64,000 nt of DNA from contig NZ_QPKI01000004.1 in the NCBI RefSeq assembly GCF_003339685.1, positions 98,265 to 162,264 on the forward strand, written 5' to 3'. Made by a program: the position numbers and the translations under genes. The DNA is from Halomonas sp. DQ26W. GTDB lineage: Bacteria; Pseudomonadota; Gammaproteobacteria; Pseudomonadales; Halomonadaceae. The notes under the pieces were generated by a model. It was not told where the DNA came from. It saw nothing but the letters and a program-made list of their open reading frames with translations, and searched no databases. Positions 60,689 to 64,000 of the stretch are shown piece after piece; within the stretch, counting starts at the first letter, position 1; each line of letters starts with the position of its first letter.

Positions 60689-61663
60689 ATGGATGATCTG
60701 TCACCTTCCGACCTGAAAACTATTCTCCACTCGAAGCGTGCCAATCTCTATTACTTGCAACACTGCCGTGTGTTGGTGAACGGCGGTCGTGTCGAGTACG
60801 TCACCGATGAAGGCAGTCGGTCGCGCTACTGGAACATCCCAATAGCCAATACGACATCGTTGCTGCTCGGTACCGGCACCTCGATCACTCAGGCGGCGAT
60901 GCGGGAACTGGCCAAGGCCGGCGTGCTGGTGGGCTTCTGTGGTGGCGGCGGTACGCCCCTCTTCGCTGCCAATGAGGTGGATGTGGATGTCGCCTGGCTG
61001 ACGCCGCAGAGCGAGTATCGTCCCACCGAATATCTACAGCACTGGGTGCATTTCTGGTTCGACGACGAGAAACGCCTGGAGGCAGCGAAGGCCTTCCAAC
61101 TGGCGCGCTTGAACAGGATCGAAGCATTGTGGGCGGACCGTTTTCTCACGGAGGCCGGCTTTACCGTTTCGGCGGATGCGCTCCATCAGGCGTTGGCAAC
61201 ACATCGCGATGCCATTGCCATGTCACCCAACACGACTGATCTGCTGACCCTCGAAGCACGCCTGACCAAGTTTCTTTTCAAACTCGCAACTCGTGCCGTG
61301 AACTACGGCGATTTTACTCGAGCCAAGCGCGGCAGCGGCACCGATCCCGCCAACCGTTTCCTCGACCATGGCAATTACCTGGCCTATGGCCTGGCGGCAA
61401 GTGCCACTTGGGTTCTCGGCATTCCGCATGGGCTGGCCGTGTTGCATGGCAAAACACGCCGAGGTGGGCTCATCTTTGACGTCGCCGACCTGGTCAAGGA
61501 TGCCGTGATTCTTCCCCAGGCGTTTATCTCTGCCATGCGAGGCGATGAGGAACAAGAGTTTCGTCAGGCCTGTATCGAGCGGCTGACGCGGACGGAATCT
61601 CTCGACTTCATGATCGATTCTCTCAAGGCTATTGCGCTCGACCTTGGTGGGCCCGGCGCATGA
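60689..61663 (+). CDS. cas1: CRISPR-associated endonuclease Cas1, type I-F
   Basis: 324 residues, the type I-F Cas1 length. The N-terminal beta domain reads LHSKRANLYYLQHCRVLVNG. The C-terminal helical domain carries the metal ligands E189 (LLTLEARLTK), H253 (AVLHGKTRRGG) and D264/D267 (LIFDVADL). GTSITQAAMRELAKAGVLVG is typical. It integrates new spacers with Cas2-3. A CAGGGAG site sets the start; the frame extending to 60548 is spurious. The stop overlaps the cas2-3 start (ATGA). Confidence 0.96.
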   Translation: MDDLSPSDLKTILHSKRANLYYLQHCRVLVNGGRVEYVTDEGSRSRYWNIPIANTTSLLLGTGTSITQAAMRELAKAGVLVGFCGGGGTPLFAANEVDVDVAWLTPQSEYRPTEYLQHWVHFWFDDEKRLEAAKAFQLARLNRIEALWADRFLTEAGFTVSADALHQALATHRDAIAMSPNTTDLLTLEARLTKFLFKLATRAVNYGDFTRAKRGSGTDPANRFLDHGNYLAYGLAASATWVLGIPHGLAVLHGKTRRGGLIFDVADLVKDAVILPQAFISAMRGDEEQEFRQACIERLTRTESLDFMIDSLKAIALDLGGPGA

Positions 61664-64000
61664 ATGTATTGCTGGTCTCCCAGTGCAGCAAGAACGCGCT
61701 CAAGGAGACGCGTCGTATTCTCGATCAGTTTGCCGAGCGGCGAGGCGATCGCACCTGGCAGACACCGATTACTCAGGCTGGGCTAGATACGTTGAGGAAG
61801 CTGCTGCGTAAAAGGGCGCGCAAGAATACTGCCGTGGCGTGTCATTGGATTCGGGGGCGCGACCATAGCGAACTGATTTGGATCGTCGGTGATGCCAAAC
61901 GATTCAACTTACAGGGAGCGGTACCCACCAATACGACTTCCCGGGATATCCTGCGCCGCAGCGATGAAAACGACTGGCATACCGGCGAAGACATCCTGTT
62001 GCTGGCCGCCATGGCCGCGCTTCTGCACGATTTGGGTAAGGCATGCGAGGCCTTTCAGCGGCGGCTCTTAGGCAAGCTCGAGGGACGTAACCTCTATCGC
62101 CATGAATGGGTCTCGCTCCGCCTGTTCCAGGCCTTCGTCGGCGATGATGACGATACGGGCTGGCTGACTCGCTTGGCGGAAGAAGGTAGATCCACGGACG
62201 AGTCGACTTGGCTGGCGCGACTGGAGCGCGATGGATTGGAGGGTATTCCCGAGTCGCCATTTCAAAGCCTACCCCCTTTGGCCGCGGCCATTGGTTGGCT
62301 GATCGTCACTCATCACCGCTTACCCTTGATGCCGGGGGACAAGTCCCATTCCGATCCTGAGTCAGCTCGCTGGGGAAGAGAGAAGCCTGTATTTCGAGCG
62401 GACCAGTTACGAGACCTGCCTGCCACGATCTCCGCCGACTGGAACGAGATCAGCGTCAGCCAGGACAAGCAGCAGCAGGCGCTCTACTGGACTTTCAAGC
62501 ATGGCCTGCCAGTAACCACAGAGAAGTGGCGTGAGCGTGCGCGGCATCTGGCACAGCGACTCCTGAAGCGTCCATTGCCTGATCGATCCTGGCTGGATGA
62601 TCCATATGCCATCCACCTGGCTCGGCTTAGCCTGATGCTGGCTGATCACCACTATTCCAGCCTGGAAGAGCTGCGCCATCGGGTCAGAGGGAAAGCAGGA
62701 TATCCTCTGCACGCCAATACCATTCGCAAGACAGGCCAGCTCAACCAGCCGCTCGACGAACATATACTGGGCGTCGAGAAACATGCCGCGGCTGTCGCCA
62801 GGGCGCTGCCAAGCCTCACCAGCCACCTTCCGAGGCTGGCTCGCCACAAGGGTTTTCGTAAGCGCAGCGATCACCCACGCTTCCGCTGGCAGGACTGGGC
62901 CTATGATCTCGCCCAGGGGCTACGCGAGCGCAGTGAGCGGCAAGGGTTCTTCGGTATCAACATGGCCTCGACAGGTTGTGGCAAGACCCTGGCCAACGGG
63001 CGGATTCTCTATGCCTTGGCAGACCCGCAACAGGGTGCGCGTTTCAGCGTGGCACTGGGTCTGCGCACCTTGACGTTGCAGACTGGCCAGGCCTACCGCG
63101 AGCGGCTCAATCTCGGCGAGGACGAGTTGGCGGTACGGGTCGGCGGTAGCGCCAACCGTGATCTGTTTGAACACTACGAACGGGAGGCTGAGAAGAGCGG
63201 ATCGGCCTCCGTGCAGCAGTTGATCGAGGAAGACGGGCATGTGGTTTTCGATGGCAATTTCGAGAGCCACCCGGTACTGCGGCGGCTCAACGATGATTTC
63301 GGCACCCGGCCACTGATTGCCGCCCCGATCCTGGTGTGCACCGTCGACCACCTGGTGCCGGCCACCGAGAGTACCCGAGGCGGTCGCCAGATTGCGCCGA
63401 TGCTGCGGCTGATGAGCAGCGATCTGGTGCTGGATGAGATCGACGATTTCGATGTCAACGACCTGCCCGCGCTGACCCGGCTGGTGCACTGGGCGGGACT
63501 GCTAGGGTCGCGAGTGCTGCTCTCCTCAGCCACCCTGCCGCCGGCGCTGGTGCGGGGGCTGTATGAGGCCTATCGCAATGGACGCGAGCACTACCAGCGC
63601 AATCGAGGCGTTCCAGGCCTGGCGGTGGATATCTGCTGTGCCTGGTTCGATGAGCATGATCGACAGCATGCGGACTGCGCCAACGGCACAGACTTCGCTG
63701 AGGCGCATCGGCAGTTCGCGGTGCGCCGATACGGGCGCTTGGCCTCAGACGCTATAAGGCGCCGCGCCGAGCTGGTGCCTATGGATGGATTGGGCAAGAC
63801 CCCAGAGGGGATAAGGCAAGCATTGGCCGAACGGCTGCGTGAGCATGCCACGGCTCTGCATGAGCGCCACCACAGCATCGACCCGCATAGCGGCAGGCGT
63901 GTCAGTTTCGGGTTGATTCGCCTGGCCAACATCGAGCCGATCTTCGATCTGGCTCTGGCGCTTTATCGTCTGGGTGCTATGGAAGGGCAGCGCATCCACC
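61660..64000 (+). CDS. cas3: CRISPR-associated Cas2-3 fusion, type I-F (truncated by window edge)
   Basis: 780 codons are open to the edge of about 1,100 expected. Residues 1-95 form the Cas2 domain (MNVLLVSQCSKNALKETRRI). The HD nuclease follows with H123-D124 (LLHDLGK), THHR near 217 and ADHHYSS near 328. The SF2 helicase starts at Walker A STGCGKT (K442), with DEID at 592-595 and SSAT at 622-625. All motifs are intact, so it should be active. The missing C-terminus and csy1-4 should lie downstream. Confidence 0.95.
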   Translation, partial: MNVLLVSQCSKNALKETRRILDQFAERRGDRTWQTPITQAGLDTLRKLLRKRARKNTAVACHWIRGRDHSELIWIVGDAKRFNLQGAVPTNTTSRDILRRSDENDWHTGEDILLLAAMAALLHDLGKACEAFQRRLLGKLEGRNLYRHEWVSLRLFQAFVGDDDDTGWLTRLAEEGRSTDESTWLARLERDGLEGIPESPFQSLPPLAAAIGWLIVTHHRLPLMPGDKSHSDPESARWGREKPVFRADQLRDLPATISADWNEISVSQDKQQQALYWTFKHGLPVTTEKWRERARHLAQRLLKRPLPDRSWLDDPYAIHLARLSLMLADHHYSSLEELRHRVRGKAGYPLHANTIRKTGQLNQPLDEHILGVEKHAAAVARALPSLTSHLPRLARHKGFRKRSDHPRFRWQDWAYDLAQGLRERSERQGFFGINMASTGCGKTLANGRILYALADPQQGARFSVALGLRTLTLQTGQAYRERLNLGEDELAVRVGGSANRDLFEHYEREAEKSGSASVQQLIEEDGHVVFDGNFESHPVLRRLNDDFGTRPLIAAPILVCTVDHLVPATESTRGGRQIAPMLRLMSSDLVLDEIDDFDVNDLPALTRLVHWAGLLGSRVLLSSATLPPALVRGLYEAYRNGREHYQRNRGVPGLAVDICCAWFDEHDRQHADCANGTDFAEAHRQFAVRRYGRLASDAIRRRAELVPMDGLGKTPEGIRQALAERLREHATALHERHHSIDPHSGRRVSFGLIRLANIEPIFDLALALYRLGAMEGQRIH

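Noticed and set aside
1..64000. tRNA, rRNA, insertion sequences with transposase, or prophage genes
   Set aside because: No cloverleaf, rRNA segment, transposase or phage gene was recognised; the mobile signal is limited to small repeats.

Overview
The window looks like chromosome from a moderately halophilic, denitrification-capable gammaproteobacterium, most likely Halomonas or a close relative in the Halomonadaceae. This rests on overall gene content, high-GC codon use and the style of intergenic repeats; no marker gene such as rRNA is present, so the genus is an inference.

Layout. (1) 1-22.4 kb is a large nitrate-respiration island. On the minus strand lie a NorE-like oxidase subunit III, two small membrane proteins, three NarK/NNP-type nitrate/nitrite transporters interleaved with a universal stress protein, and the NarX-NarL two-component system. 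Divergent from narX are a fourth NNP-like transporter, narGHJI, a parvulin (PpiC), moaB, moeA, a Crp/Fnr regulator that keeps the FNR-type recognition residues but lacks the iron-sulfur cysteines, and a DGC-type cysteine-rich protein. The intergenic DNA carries NarL heptamers, including a near-canonical 7-2-7 palindrome at 7051-7066, and FNR-like boxes. (2) 22.4-32.5 kb is a catabolic and uptake locus: TetR regulator, DgcA/N-methylproline-demethylase-like flavoenzyme, a thioesterase of the betainyl-CoA type, a complete Dpp/Opp-type ABC importer and a TauE/SafE permease. Import and breakdown of a methylated amine or betaine is the likely theme. (3) 32.5-43.8 kb holds gene remnants, a D,D-carboxypeptidase with SPOR domain, an EamA exporter, a manganese-type ABC importer with divergent mntR, thiE, an NlpC/P60 lipoprotein, a frameshifted DUF6482 gene, gloA and a LysR-DoxX-DODA dioxygenase group. 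(4) 43.8-53.7 kb has an AttH/CrtC-like lipoprotein with its FtsX/LolD-like transporter, a HEPN-MNT toxin-antitoxin pair, an AraC regulator, a bile-acid-symporter-family transporter, FadD and a repeat-rich gap. (5) 53.8-56.7 kb is a second, His-rich zinc-type ABC importer. It is headed by an unlisted 51-codon ORF that overlaps the ATPase start and follows a Zur-like box. (6) 56.9-59.6 kb contains a secreted protein of unknown function, a nitroreductase, a broken aldo/keto reductase and a 96-bp tandem repeat. (7) 59.7 kb to the end opens a type I-F CRISPR-Cas locus: a divergent WYL-domain regulator, cas1 and a cas2-3 fusion cut by the window edge. The csy genes and arrays must lie beyond the edge, if present.

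The observations most worth following are: the putative small His-rich membrane protein coupled to the zinc transporter; a roughly 60-nt hairpin repeat with two diverged copies (18269-18328 and 57738-57796) whose stems change in a compensatory way; the WYL-controlled I-F locus with a CRISPR-repeat-like 3' end in the cas1 leader; and the near-complete regulatory wiring of the nitrate island.
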